Source: JAYREN01 sp963663375
GTDB taxonomy: Bacteria > Acidobacteriota > Holophagae > Holophagales > Holophagaceae
DNA: 64,000 nt
Assembly: GCA_963663375.1 (NCBI GenBank)
Contig: OY760195.1
Location: 2,790,001-2,854,000, forward strand
Direction of reading: 5' to 3'
Under the pieces are notes generated by a model. The model searched no databases and was not told the origin of the DNA. It saw nothing but the letters and a program-made list of their open reading frames with translations. Shown here in pieces: positions 24,755-33,172 of the stretch (position 1 is the first letter of the stretch; each line of letters begins with the position of its first letter). Both the position numbers and the translations under genes were made by a program.

Positions 24755-25273
24755 ATGAAGCAAGACTGGGATCAGCAGCGCGCAGAACTGGACGCCTGGA
24801 AGAGCGCGCCGCTCACGGAGCTGGTTCGGCACATCCTCAAGCGGTACCACCGGGAGACGCGTTTCGGCATGGCCGAACTGGAGAGTCTGGCCGAGGAGGC
24901 CGCCTCCATGGACGGGCACCGCATTCCGGTGCTGCTGGCCATCCGGGACGAAGTGGATCTCTTCTGCACGGAGATGCGGGCTCACCTCAAGATGGAGGAG
25001 GTCACGCTCTTCCCCGCCATTCTCGCCAAGGATCAGGGCCGGGAGGTCGACATCCAGGGCGAACTCCTGGATCCCGTGGAGCTCTTCGAGGATGAACACA
25101 ATGCCGCGGCAGGCTTGATGAAGCGCATCCGCAAGCTCACCAACGGCTTCGTGCCCCCGCCGGATGCCGTCCCCACCCAGAAGGCGCTCTACGAGGCCTG
25201 CGAGAGCCTCGCGGACAGCCTGGTGCAGCACATCTACCTCGAGAACGAGGTGCTCTTCAAGCGGATGCTCTGA
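24755..25273 (+). CDS. Hemerythrin-like RIC/YtfE-type protein (Fe-S cluster repair)
   Basis: I use the ATG at 24755 (172 residues) after GGCAGGGAAACG; an upstream in-frame start adds 18 residues of poor quality. The protein is a four-helix bundle with diiron ligands in VRHIL, RAHLKMEEV, DEHNAA and QHIYLENEV, the pattern of RIC (YtfE/ScdA). It lacks the ScdA N-terminal domain with its Cys motif. RIC proteins help to rebuild iron-sulfur clusters damaged by NO or oxidants, and are induced by NO in other bacteria. Its closeness to hcp and nrfHA supports that role. Confidence 0.85.
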   Translation: MKQDWDQQRAELDAWKSAPLTELVRHILKRYHRETRFGMAELESLAEEAASMDGHRIPVLLAIRDEVDLFCTEMRAHLKMEEVTLFPAILAKDQGREVDIQGELLDPVELFEDEHNAAAGLMKRIRKLTNGFVPPPDAVPTQKALYEACESLADSLVQHIYLENEVLFKRML

Positions 25274-25291
25274 TCGCGATAGACAGGAACG

Positions 25292-26257
25292 CTATCGCCT
25301 CAGCCTGGCGTCTCCCCATGCCGCGTGGTCGGCATTGTGTCCATCGCCCCCATTGTCCACTTCCAGTCGCAGCGTTTGGCCGCCCTGGACGGAGACATTG
25401 ATCTCCCGAGTGGCGGGCGGAGTGGGGAAGTGACCCTGCTCGATGACCTTCCCGTCCAACAGGATGAAGTAGTTCATCGTGCCCTTGCCGTAGTTGCCCT
25501 GGTCTGCGGCGGAGCCCAGGGTGGCGAGGAAGCGGCTGAAGCGGCCGTTCAGCGGGTACTCGACATAGGCTCGGGCACCGCTGGGGCCAGGGCAGGTGAC
25601 GAGGCCTTTGGCAAAGCGGCGACCGCCGATGAGCAGCTCTGGCGTCCAGTAGGGGCGATCCTTTCCTAGCCCGCCATGGATATCACCGCTGCGGCTCTCG
25701 GAGATGTCGGAGAGAAAGACATCCGGGCCCCCGGGTTGTGGGGGGCGAGGCGGTGGAGGCGTCGGGGGCACCTCCGGTTGTGAGCCACCGAGGCCCTTGC
25801 CTGGAGAGATCTGGTAATTGAAGGTCTTCACCAGGGTTTCGGCCTGTGTCTCTCGATTGACCAGGTAGACGTCGACACGGTAATTCCCCGGGGCGCAGTT
25901 CAGCTGGTAGGTGCCCCAGCCTTCGTCCGAGAAACTGTACGCTCCACTCTTTCGGGCGGGGCTTCCCTGGCGGCTTTCCTGGAAGCTGTAGGAGTAGATG
26001 GCAGTGCCGAAACGGTTCCGGAAAGTGTCCGGTCGCGGTCCCACGATCCAGAACATGAACATGCGCTTGCCGCCGAGCTTGGCCGTGAGGTCATCCTGGA
26101 ACCACTCGCGGCGGTCCCGTTCAATCATGCGGGGCGGACGCTGGGCCTCATCCAGAATCCCGACGCCGGCATCAGAAAGGCTCCAGCTCTGGCTTAGAGC
26201 GGCGGGCGAGAGCAGGGTGGTCAGCGAGAGTCCAAGAGCGATACGCAGCGTGATCAT
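25292..26257 (-). CDS. Secreted protein with a C-terminal NPCBM-like domain
   Basis: The 321-residue protein has a signal peptide (IALGLSLTTLLSPAALS). The N-terminal half includes MFMFWIVGPRPDTF and GTYQLNCAPGNYRVDVYLVN, suggesting a beta-sandwich. A proline-rich linker (about residues 165-175) leads to a C-terminal domain of about 140 residues containing LLIGGRRFAKGLVTCP and ARAYVEYPLNGRFSRF, which resembles the NPCBM/NEW2 carbohydrate-associated module. It is probably extracytoplasmic. A 7-bp hairpin overlaps its 3' end. Substrate unknown. Confidence 0.65.
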   Translation of the reverse strand: MITLRIALGLSLTTLLSPAALSQSWSLSDAGVGILDEAQRPPRMIERDRREWFQDDLTAKLGGKRMFMFWIVGPRPDTFRNRFGTAIYSYSFQESRQGSPARKSGAYSFSDEGWGTYQLNCAPGNYRVDVYLVNRETQAETLVKTFNYQISPGKGLGGSQPEVPPTPPPPRPPQPGGPDVFLSDISESRSGDIHGGLGKDRPYWTPELLIGGRRFAKGLVTCPGPSGARAYVEYPLNGRFSRFLATLGSAADQGNYGKGTMNYFILLDGKVIEQGHFPTPPATREINVSVQGGQTLRLEVDNGGDGHNADHAAWGDARLRR

Positions 26258-26286
26258 GAGGCCTCCTTCGGCAGAATGGTGATGGG

Positions 26287-26784
26287 CTATCGCACAGGGC
26301 TTCCAAGCAATCTGCGGCGCGTGTAGGGGATCAGGCCACCGGCGTCGATGATGGCCTGCCGTGCCGGGGGCAGGGGCTGGATGGGAAAGGCCTGACCCGT
26401 GGTCCGGTTGATCAGTTGCGTATCCTCAAGGGCCAGGTCATGGCCTTCTTCCGCCTCGACCGTTGGGCAGATCACGATCCGCAGCCCCAGATTGATGGCG
26501 TTCTGGAGGAAGATCCGCGACACGCTTTTCGCCACCACCACCAGGCCGTAGCCGTGGATGGCGCTGGCGGCCTGCTCGCGGCTGGAGCCGCAGCCGAAGT
26601 TCTCGCCGCCCAGGATGACGCTGCCTGGCTCGAACTCCCTGGTCTTGAGCCTTGTGTTGAAATCCGTGCGGTCCGCGAAACAGAAGGCGGGGGTCTCCGT
26701 GGGCAGCACCGTGGCCATGTACCGCCCGGGGTAGATGTCGTCCGTGCTGATATCGGCGCCGAGCTTGATGATGACCTTGGGCAT
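26287..26784 (-). CDS. Aconitase-family hydro-lyase, small (swivel) subunit, LeuD/HacB-like
   Basis: The 165-residue protein starts MPKVIIKLGADISTDDIYPG. It carries the swivel-domain motif GGENFGCGSSREQA and continues with a beta-rich end. The full small subunit fits isopropylmalate, homoaconitate or methylmalate (citramalate) isomerases. It starts one base after the large-subunit stop, so the two subunits are coupled. Substrate choice in this family depends on the loop after the swivel motif and cannot be read with confidence here. Confidence 0.85.
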   Translation of the reverse strand: MPKVIIKLGADISTDDIYPGRYMATVLPTETPAFCFADRTDFNTRLKTREFEPGSVILGGENFGCGSSREQAASAIHGYGLVVVAKSVSRIFLQNAINLGLRIVICPTVEAEEGHDLALEDTQLINRTTGQAFPIQPLPPARQAIIDAGGLIPYTRRRLLGSPVR

Positions 26785-26785
26785 G

Positions 26786-28078
26786 TCACTTTCCTCCCTT
26801 GCGCGGATCGGTGATGGTGCCGGTGATGGCCGAGGCCGCGGCCACGGCGGGGCTGCAGAGGTAGACCTCGGATTTTGGATTGCCCATGCGCCCCTTGAAA
26901 TTGCGATTGGTGGTGCTGAGGGCCGTCTCCTCGTCGCCCAGGGCGCCCTCATGCACGCCCAGGCAGGGACCACAGCCGGAGTTCATCACCACGGCGCCCG
27001 CCTTCATCAGGTCGTGGACGTACCCCAGGTCCAACGCCTGGCCGAAGATCTTGCCCGAGGCTGGGAAGACTAGCATGCGCACATCCTGGGCGATCTTCTT
27101 GCCCCGCAGGATCTCGGCGGCGATGGCGAGATCATCCAGACGGCCATTGGTGCAGCTGCCGATGACAATCTGGTGGACCTTGGTGCCTTCCACTTGGTCG
27201 ATGCCCTTCACGTTGTCAACGGTGTGGGGGCAGGCTATCTGGGGCGTGAGGGCGCTCACATCGATCTCCACCACACGCTCGTAGGTGGCGTCGGGATCGG
27301 GAGTCGTGACGGAGATGGCGTCGGTGACGCCTGCTTCCTGGCGGAGGTAGCGCAGGGTTTCCTCATCGCCTGGCACGATGCCGCTGGTGGCGCCGGCCTC
27401 CACACTCATGTTGCAGATGGCCAGGCGGCCCGAGGTGCTCATCCTGCGGATGGTCTCGCCGTGGAATTCGAGTACGCGGAAGTTGGCGCCCTGGGCCGTG
27501 AGCAGGCCAATGATGTGGAGGATCAGATCCTTGGGTCCGACGTACTCGGGAAATTCCCCGTTCACGACGATCTTGATAGTGGCGGGCACCTCCACGTTCA
27601 CCGCGCAGCCCAGGGTCCACACCGAGGCCATCTCGGTGGCACCGATGCCGAAGGAGAAGGCCCCCAGGGCGCCGTGGCTGGTAGTGTGGCTGTCGGTCCC
27701 AACCACCACAAAGCCGGGCCGAACATAGCCGTACTCCGGCAGGATCTGGTGGCAGATGCCGCCCACGTCGCCGCGCACATCGTGGAATTTGGCGATGCCG
27801 TGCTTCGTCACGAATTCGCGGATCTTCTTCTGGTTGGTGGCGGTCTTGGGGCTCTCCGCGGGAACTCGATGATCGAAGATGATGGCGATGCGCGAAGGAT
27901 CCCAGGGCTTGGCCTCGCGACCGGTGCCTTCAAAGACCTCCTTGAACTGGTTGATCACCAGCGCCGCATTCTCGTGGGACATGGCCAAGTCCACCCTCGG
28001 CTCCACCACGTCTCCCGCCTTCACGGAGGCCATCCCTGCGGCTCGCGCCAGGATCTTTTCAGCGACGGTCATTCCCAT
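26786..28078 (-). CDS. Aconitase-family hydro-lyase, large subunit, LeuC/HacA-like
   Basis: The 430-residue protein has the [4Fe-4S] features of the family: GSCTNGR near residue 300 and SGCGPC near residue 360, plus VGTDSHTTSHGALG. The size fits the two-subunit isopropylmalate/homoaconitate type and not the ~890-residue TCA aconitase. It moves a hydroxyl group between adjacent carbons of a branched dicarboxylic or tricarboxylic acid. The CoA-transferase gene ends 28 bp upstream and the small subunit follows at once. GAGGTG lies before the ATG. The neighbours suggest a specialised acid rather than leucine synthesis, because no LeuA-type synthase is present. Confidence 0.88.
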   Translation of the reverse strand: MGMTVAEKILARAAGMASVKAGDVVEPRVDLAMSHENAALVINQFKEVFEGTGREAKPWDPSRIAIIFDHRVPAESPKTATNQKKIREFVTKHGIAKFHDVRGDVGGICHQILPEYGYVRPGFVVVGTDSHTTSHGALGAFSFGIGATEMASVWTLGCAVNVEVPATIKIVVNGEFPEYVGPKDLILHIIGLLTAQGANFRVLEFHGETIRRMSTSGRLAICNMSVEAGATSGIVPGDEETLRYLRQEAGVTDAISVTTPDPDATYERVVEIDVSALTPQIACPHTVDNVKGIDQVEGTKVHQIVIGSCTNGRLDDLAIAAEILRGKKIAQDVRMLVFPASGKIFGQALDLGYVHDLMKAGAVVMNSGCGPCLGVHEGALGDEETALSTTNRNFKGRMGNPKSEVYLCSPAVAAASAITGTITDPRKGGK

Positions 28079-28106
28079 GCATCACCTCGTGAAGAAGAAG
28101 GAATTG

Positions 28107-29309
28107 TCAAATCACGCCCTTGGATTTGAGTTCAAGCAGTTCCGTTTCACCGTACCCGATGCGCGCCAGGATCTCCGCGTTGTGCTGCCCCAGGGTGGGC
28201 GGCGGCGTCTCCACATCTCCTCGGGTCTTCTCGAAGTGCGCCGTGAGGCCGAAGACCTCGATCTCGCCGATGCCCGGCGTGTCCACCTTCTGCAGCACGC
28301 CCCGGTGCTGGATCTGAGGCTGGCGCAGGGCCGCTTCCAGATCGAGGATCTCCCCGCTGGGCACATCCTTGGCGTTGAGGGCCTCCACCCATTCGAGAGT
28401 CGGGCGCGTAGCCAGTCGCGCTTCCAGCAGGGGTGTGAGCAACCTGCGGTTCTGCTTGCGCGTGTCGCGCTCCTGGAAGCGTGGATCCGTCTTCAACTCC
28501 GGGGTGCCGAGCACCTCGCAGACAGCCTCCCATTGTTCCTGCTTGTTGGCGGCGATGTTGATGAAACCGTCCAGCGTGCGGAAGGTGCCGCTGGGAGCGG
28601 CGGTGAAGTTGTCGTTGCCCATGACCACGGGTTGGGCATTGCCGATGAGCAGGTTTGCCGACACCCAGCCCATGAGCGGCATGATCGAATCCAGCAGCGC
28701 GATATCGATGAACTGCCCCTCGCCAGTTCGCTCCCGGTGAAAGAGGGCCGCCATCAGCGCGAAGGCTGCGTTCAGACCGCCCACGGTATCGCAGACGGGA
28801 AAGCCCGCCCGCAGCGGATTCAGCCGCTCATCGCCGTTGATGGCCATCTCGCCCGAGAGGCCCTGGATGATCTGGTCGTAGGCGGGCTTGTCCGCGTCCG
28901 GTCCCGTCTGGCCGAAGCCCGAGATGGCGCAGTAGATGAGCCTTGGATTGAGTTCCTTGAGCACGGCATAGCCGATACCTAAGCGATCCATGACGCCCGG
29001 TCGGAAGTTCTCGATGACGATGTCAGCATCGCCCATCAGCTTCTTGAAGATGGCCTTGCCCTCGGGGCTCTTGGTGTTGAGGCTCACGGATTTCTTGTTG
29101 CAGTTCTGGGCCAGGAAGCTCGTGCCCATCAGTTGCTTGTTGTACTCCGGCACAATGCCCAGCTTGCGGGCGAGGTCGCCATCCTTGGGGTTCTCGATCT
29201 TGATGACCTCCGCCCCCAGCAGCGCCAGATGGAGACTCGCGAAGGGGCCGGAGAGGACGTTGGTGAGGTCGAGAACCTTGATGCCTTCGAGGATGCGGCG
29301 CTTGGTCAT
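28107..29309 (-). CDS. CaiB/BaiF-family (class III) CoA-transferase
   Basis: I set the start at ATG 29309 (400 residues, GGAG eight bases upstream). The longer frame would be encoded partly by the adjacent repeat and is not credible. The protein begins RRILEGIKVLDLTNVLSGPF. It has the family's ALLGAEVIKIE and FRPGVMDRLG segments and the expected catalytic Asp in PVCDTVGG. Class III transferases move CoA between acids, for example succinyl-CoA to a hydroxy- or methyl-dicarboxylate. Paired with the HMG-CoA-lyase-like gene, it may activate a hydroxyacid for cleavage. Substrate unknown. Confidence 0.85.
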   Translation of the reverse strand: MTKRRILEGIKVLDLTNVLSGPFASLHLALLGAEVIKIENPKDGDLARKLGIVPEYNKQLMGTSFLAQNCNKKSVSLNTKSPEGKAIFKKLMGDADIVIENFRPGVMDRLGIGYAVLKELNPRLIYCAISGFGQTGPDADKPAYDQIIQGLSGEMAINGDERLNPLRAGFPVCDTVGGLNAAFALMAALFHRERTGEGQFIDIALLDSIMPLMGWVSANLLIGNAQPVVMGNDNFTAAPSGTFRTLDGFINIAANKQEQWEAVCEVLGTPELKTDPRFQERDTRKQNRRLLTPLLEARLATRPTLEWVEALNAKDVPSGEILDLEAALRQPQIQHRGVLQKVDTPGIGEIEVFGLTAHFEKTRGDVETPPPTLGQHNAEILARIGYGETELLELKSKGVI

Positions 29310-29337
29310 GCAGTGGCTCCGGTCAGCAAGAAGATGG

Positions 29338-29587
29338 TTCACCACAAAGGACACAAAGGGCACAAAGAAAAGCCGAAGAGAAAGGCACTAAGGGGAAATG
29401 AAATCTGGGGCTCGGGTGGCGCAGCGTTGAAAGCAGGAACCACCTCCAGCTGATGACACGGATGCCTTCTTGCCTCACTCTCCCGCGCCCCGAACCCATC
29501 GATGGAACCCACCTTCGTGCCTTTCTTTTAAGCCTTTGTGTCTGCTTTTGATCCTTCCTCTGTGCCTTTTGTGCTCTTTGTGGTGAA
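29338..29587. repeat. 250-bp inverted-repeat element built from CACAAAG motifs
   Basis: The ends are exact 12-bp inverted repeats (TTCACCACAAAG at 29338-29349 and CTTTGTGGTGAA at 29576-29587). Inside each end, degenerate CACAAAGG units continue the symmetry for about 50-60 bp. The centre has no gene. It lies between two same-strand genes (the HMG-CoA-lyase-like and CoA-transferase genes). It resembles the CACAAAG-rich intergenic repeats found scattered in several bacterial genomes. Whether it is a mobile miniature element or a folded RNA/DNA structure cannot be told from one copy. Confidence 0.7.
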
Positions 29588-29598
29588 AAAATTCTCCT

Positions 29599-30495
29599 TC
29601 AGTACCCGATTCCCCCCGTCCGATACACGCGCCCCGGAAGCTCGCGATCGAAAAAGGCGGATACGTCTTTGGCCACGCCGATGAGGGCCGAAAGTTCGAT
29701 GTCCTTGCGCTTCCCTTCGCGATGCAGACCATGCACGAGGTCTTCAGTGGCGACGTTTCCTGCAGCCATTTTCGTGAAGGGACAGCCACCAAGTCCCGCG
29801 AAGGAGGTCTCGAAACAAGTGGCGCCTGCCTCCAGGGCCGCATGGATGTTCGCCATGCCAAGGCCGTAGGTGTCATGGAAATGAGCCGTGCAGCGGGCTC
29901 GAGGCTCTAGGGCCAGGATGCCCGCGAAGAGCCGACGCACCTGAGCAGGATGGCCATGGCCCGCGGTGTCCGCCAGGCTGATGTTGCAGAGGCCCGCCTG
30001 GAGGTAGGCCCGCACGATGTCCAGCACCCGATCCTCGGGGATGCGCCCCTCAAAGCCGCAGCCGAAGGCGCTCTGGACGGAGACTTGCACCTGTTTCCCG
30101 GCCTTCATGGCCTCTAAGGCGGTGGCAATGATGCGCTTTTGCGCCTCATCCGTGCCCATGCCAGTGTTTTTCTGGCTGTGGGTCTCGCTGGCGCTCACGC
30201 CCAGGCAGATGAGTTCCACACCGCAGGCCAGGGCGCGCTCCAGGCCCTTCTCGTTGAGCACCAGACCGGACAGCGCGGCCTTGTGGGGTTCCTGCGAGAG
30301 GATGCGGAAGAGCTCATCGGTATCGGCCATCTGGGGCAGCTTGTCGCCCCGCACGAAGGAACCCACCTGCACCATGTCCAAACCGGAGGCCGCGAGGGCG
30401 CGAAGCCAGTGGAGTTTCGTCTCCAGGGGCACCACGAGACTCTCGGCTTGGAGGCCATCGCGGGGCCCGACTTCGTGGATGAGGATCTCGGTCAT
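29599..30495 (-). CDS. HMG-CoA lyase-family enzyme
   Basis: The 298-residue DRE-TIM metallolyase-family protein has HEVGPRDGLQ at the N terminus, the metal-binding AHFHDTYGLGMAN (HXH) and the catalytic-loop motif GLGGCPF followed by GNVATED. These are the signatures of 3-hydroxy-3-methylglutaryl-CoA lyase and close relatives that cleave branched 3-hydroxyacyl-CoAs to acetyl-CoA and an oxoacid. The other genes of the cluster handle carboxylic acids, so the substrate may be HMG-CoA, citramalyl-CoA or a homologue. It follows the hypothetical gene by 58 bp. Confidence 0.88.
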   Translation of the reverse strand: MTEILIHEVGPRDGLQAESLVVPLETKLHWLRALAASGLDMVQVGSFVRGDKLPQMADTDELFRILSQEPHKAALSGLVLNEKGLERALACGVELICLGVSASETHSQKNTGMGTDEAQKRIIATALEAMKAGKQVQVSVQSAFGCGFEGRIPEDRVLDIVRAYLQAGLCNISLADTAGHGHPAQVRRLFAGILALEPRARCTAHFHDTYGLGMANIHAALEAGATCFETSFAGLGGCPFTKMAAGNVATEDLVHGLHREGKRKDIELSALIGVAKDVSAFFDRELPGRVYRTGGIGY

Positions 30496-30553
30496 GTGGT
30501 GCTTCTCTCGAGCAAGAGTGGAATTCGGAATCGCGTTCTAATCCCGCTTCTCA

Positions 30554-32005
30554 TTATTTCTCACTTGAAATGCCTGCGCCCCCGTCGGCAAGCCTGGCGC
30601 GGATCCGCTTCAAGCAGTCTTCACGTGCGAGCAAGGCTCGCTGTTTCTCATCCATTGAGGCGGACCGTCCCTTACCTCGAGGAACCAAGATGTAACCGAA
30701 CATGGGGAGATCAAGCTTGGGGATGCATGCCCGACTCGCGCGAGCGAGCGCTTCGATCACTGATTCGCTATCGGGAGTGATGCGTGGATCTCGGACGATT
30801 TTGGAGAGGCATGGAAGGGGATCTTCCCGACTTATTCGCAGACCATCGAGGATGATGCATTTGACTCTCTCGTCTCTCCCGGGTGTAAAGAACCACTTGT
30901 GAAGAAGGCTTGCTTCTCTGGATGCGTAGCGGTTGGAAAGCACCTCGAGTAGGTGTTCTGGTGTCTCCGGAAACTTATCGAGCCCTTCTTTCAGAAGACC
31001 CCGTTCTCTCGAAGGATCCAGTCGGCCTACGGCGCGGATGAGTAGCGTTTTGGCCCGAGTTTGTGTCTGGTACCCAGGGTTGTCGAGCATCATCAGCAAC
31101 CTGGAAACATCTCGATCATTAAACCAGCACTCCGCGTTGTCGAAGATCCACCCCGAAAATTCGCTGAAGCGCTGTTCATCAAGGAGTTCGGGCCAACTTT
31201 CCCTGCGTTCCAGAATCTTTAGAAGTCGCTCCTTCCCGATATTGCGACTAACCAATGCGATGATTTCAGGAGCCTGCCATCCGTAGGATTGGAAACATGG
31301 AGCGTAAGAGGACTCGTTGCTTAATAACATGACGCGCAGAAACAATTCCGGTTCCTGAGATTCCAAGGCCGAGAGTCGCACGTAGCGATAGGCATCAGCG
31401 CGGCGTGCAAAGCCACTCCAGTAGTCGAAAGAAAGACTCAGATCGGGATTTTTTTCTTTCCAATGCCGGTAAGCGTTTCCATCCAGGAAGAATCTCTGCT
31501 GTGTGATCACCGATGCTGCCTTCAGGGCAGTCCAGTTCAGGTCTACGCGTTTCCACGAAAACACATCTGGGGCAACCTGCTGCAATATCACTCGCTCAGG
31601 GAGATAGATCGCAGGAGTCTTTACTTCCATGAAAGGCTCTATGTCGCTTAAGTCCTTCGGATTGCACCCGGCGCCAATCCATAGGAGAGCAAGCGCTTTC
31701 ACATTCGAACTCGCTTGCGATTTCAGAATGCGTTTCAAGGCCGGGCGTTCCCGATCTAGCTCTGCTGCGTCGAAGATGATTGGACCCTTGTAGCCCCAAT
31801 CTGAACGAAGTGCGGTACTGCCCATCAACCATCCCGGGAGGTTATTGACATCATTCGATCTGGCTTGCGCTGCAACCTCCAGGTCCGTGGCCAGTTTAGT
31901 CAAACGGGTCGTGAGATCCTGATCTGGCAGCGCTGCGAGCAGAGGCGCCACCAGAAGCATCGAGCCAAAGATTCGGAACAGCGTGCGCATCGTCAGGTTG
32001 CTCAC
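30554..32005 (-). CDS. Hypothetical secreted helical-repeat protein, compositionally foreign
   Basis: The 483-residue protein has an N-terminal hydrophobic segment (TLFRIFGSMLLVAPLLAAL) that looks like a signal peptide. The rest is rich in helical pairs such as RAKTLLIRAVGRLDPSRERGLL and resembles HEAT/ARM-like repeats, without a recognised domain. Base composition is lower in GC than the neighbours, with more A/T in third positions, suggesting transfer or relaxed selection. The GTG start overlaps the dehydrogenase stop in a GTGA arrangement; an ATG five codons later (31990) is an equally good start. Function unknown. Confidence 0.65.
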   Translation of the reverse strand: MSNLTMRTLFRIFGSMLLVAPLLAALPDQDLTTRLTKLATDLEVAAQARSNDVNNLPGWLMGSTALRSDWGYKGPIIFDAAELDRERPALKRILKSQASSNVKALALLWIGAGCNPKDLSDIEPFMEVKTPAIYLPERVILQQVAPDVFSWKRVDLNWTALKAASVITQQRFFLDGNAYRHWKEKNPDLSLSFDYWSGFARRADAYRYVRLSALESQEPELFLRVMLLSNESSYAPCFQSYGWQAPEIIALVSRNIGKERLLKILERRESWPELLDEQRFSEFSGWIFDNAECWFNDRDVSRLLMMLDNPGYQTQTRAKTLLIRAVGRLDPSRERGLLKEGLDKFPETPEHLLEVLSNRYASREASLLHKWFFTPGRDERVKCIILDGLRISREDPLPCLSKIVRDPRITPDSESVIEALARASRACIPKLDLPMFGYILVPRGKGRSASMDEKQRALLAREDCLKRIRARLADGGAGISSEK

Positions 32006-33120
32006 AGCTTCTTCGCGATGGCTTCGCCCATCTCCAGGGTCGTCGCGCTGCCACCCATGTCGTAGGTGCGCACCTGCCCCTCGGCGATAATCTCGGCGGT
32101 GGCCTTCTCGAGGCGGGCGGCTTTTTCGGTTTCACCCAGCCAGTCCAGCATCATCTTGGCGGCCAGGATGGTGGCGATGGGGTTCACCTTGTACTGACCG
32201 GCGTATTTTGGCGCGCTTCCGTGGCTGGGTTCGAAGACGGCCAACTTCTCGCCGATGTTACCGCTGCAGCCAAAGCCCAGGCCCCCCACCATCTGGGCCG
32301 CGAGATCGCTGATGATGTCGCCGAAGAGATTGGTCGCCACCATCACGCCGTAGTTCTTGGGGTTCTTCAGCATCCACATGGTGATGGCGTCCACGTTGGC
32401 ATCGTCCACCTGGATGCCCGGGTATTCCTGGGCGATGCGCTTACCCGTCTCCAGGAACATGCCCTCCGTGGCGCGCACCACGTTGGCCTTGTGGATGATC
32501 GTCACCTTGGGATAGCCGAATTTTTTGGCGTAATCGAAGGCGGCGCGGATGATGCGGTCGCAGCCCTTTTGCGTGTTGATCTTGCAGGTGATGGCGAACT
32601 GGTCGCCGGGAATATCGGCGAAATGGGCGAAGGGCTTGCTGTGCTTCTTCAGCACTTCCTTGATTTCATCGGGCACCGGCGCGAATTCCACACCGGAATA
32701 GAGGTCCTCGGTGTTCTCCCGGAACACCACCATGTCGATGCCTTCCTTGTAGTTCAGGGGATTGCCAGGGTAGGCCTTGCAGGGGCGCAGGCAGGTGTAG
32801 AGATCGAACATCTGCCGCATGCGCACGATGGGGCTGCGGTACACGAGGCCCTTGCCTTGGAGTTCCGGCACCAGTTCCTTCTCGGCCTCCTTCACGGGCT
32901 TTGAGGTGATGGCGCCGAACATGGCCGCGTCGCAGTTCTTCAGCAGATCGATGGTGCGCTGGGGGAAGGCCTCGCCCTCCGTGCGCCAGAATTCCCAGCC
33001 GATATCGCCATGAATGTACTCGGCGTCGAATGCCAGGGCATCCAGGCAGATGCGGGCCGCCTCCATTACTTCCACACCAACCCCGTCGCCGGGTAGCCAC
33101 GCAATGCGGTACTGGGCCAT
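32002..33120 (-). CDS. Isocitrate/isopropylmalate-family NAD(P)-dependent dehydrogenase
   Basis: The ATG at 33120 has GAGGAG five bases upstream, giving 372 residues beginning MAQYRIAWLPGDGVGVEVM. It has the substrate arginines in SPIVRMRQMFDLYTCLRP, VVFRENTEDLYSG, the lysine-containing segment HKANVVRATEGMF and the metal-binding Asp residues in NLFGDIISDLAAQ. The HKANVVRATEGMF stretch is closer to isocitrate/homoisocitrate enzymes than to LeuB. It should oxidise and decarboxylate a 2-hydroxy acid made by the aconitase-type enzyme encoded downstream. The cofactor cannot be assigned with confidence. Confidence 0.85.
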   Translation of the reverse strand: MAQYRIAWLPGDGVGVEVMEAARICLDALAFDAEYIHGDIGWEFWRTEGEAFPQRTIDLLKNCDAAMFGAITSKPVKEAEKELVPELQGKGLVYRSPIVRMRQMFDLYTCLRPCKAYPGNPLNYKEGIDMVVFRENTEDLYSGVEFAPVPDEIKEVLKKHSKPFAHFADIPGDQFAITCKINTQKGCDRIIRAAFDYAKKFGYPKVTIIHKANVVRATEGMFLETGKRIAQEYPGIQVDDANVDAITMWMLKNPKNYGVMVATNLFGDIISDLAAQMVGGLGFGCSGNIGEKLAVFEPSHGSAPKYAGQYKVNPIATILAAKMMLDWLGETEKAARLEKATAEIIAEGQVRTYDMGGSATTLEMGEAIAKKL

Positions 33121-33172
33121 GGATGCTCCTCTTGGGGAATCTGGGGAGAACTGTAGCACTGGTAAGAAGAGC

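Noticed and set aside
29310..29363. Extended start of the CoA-transferase gene
   Set aside because: The added residues are encoded by the CACAAAG repeat element, and the ATG at 29309 with GGAG upstream restores the family N terminus.
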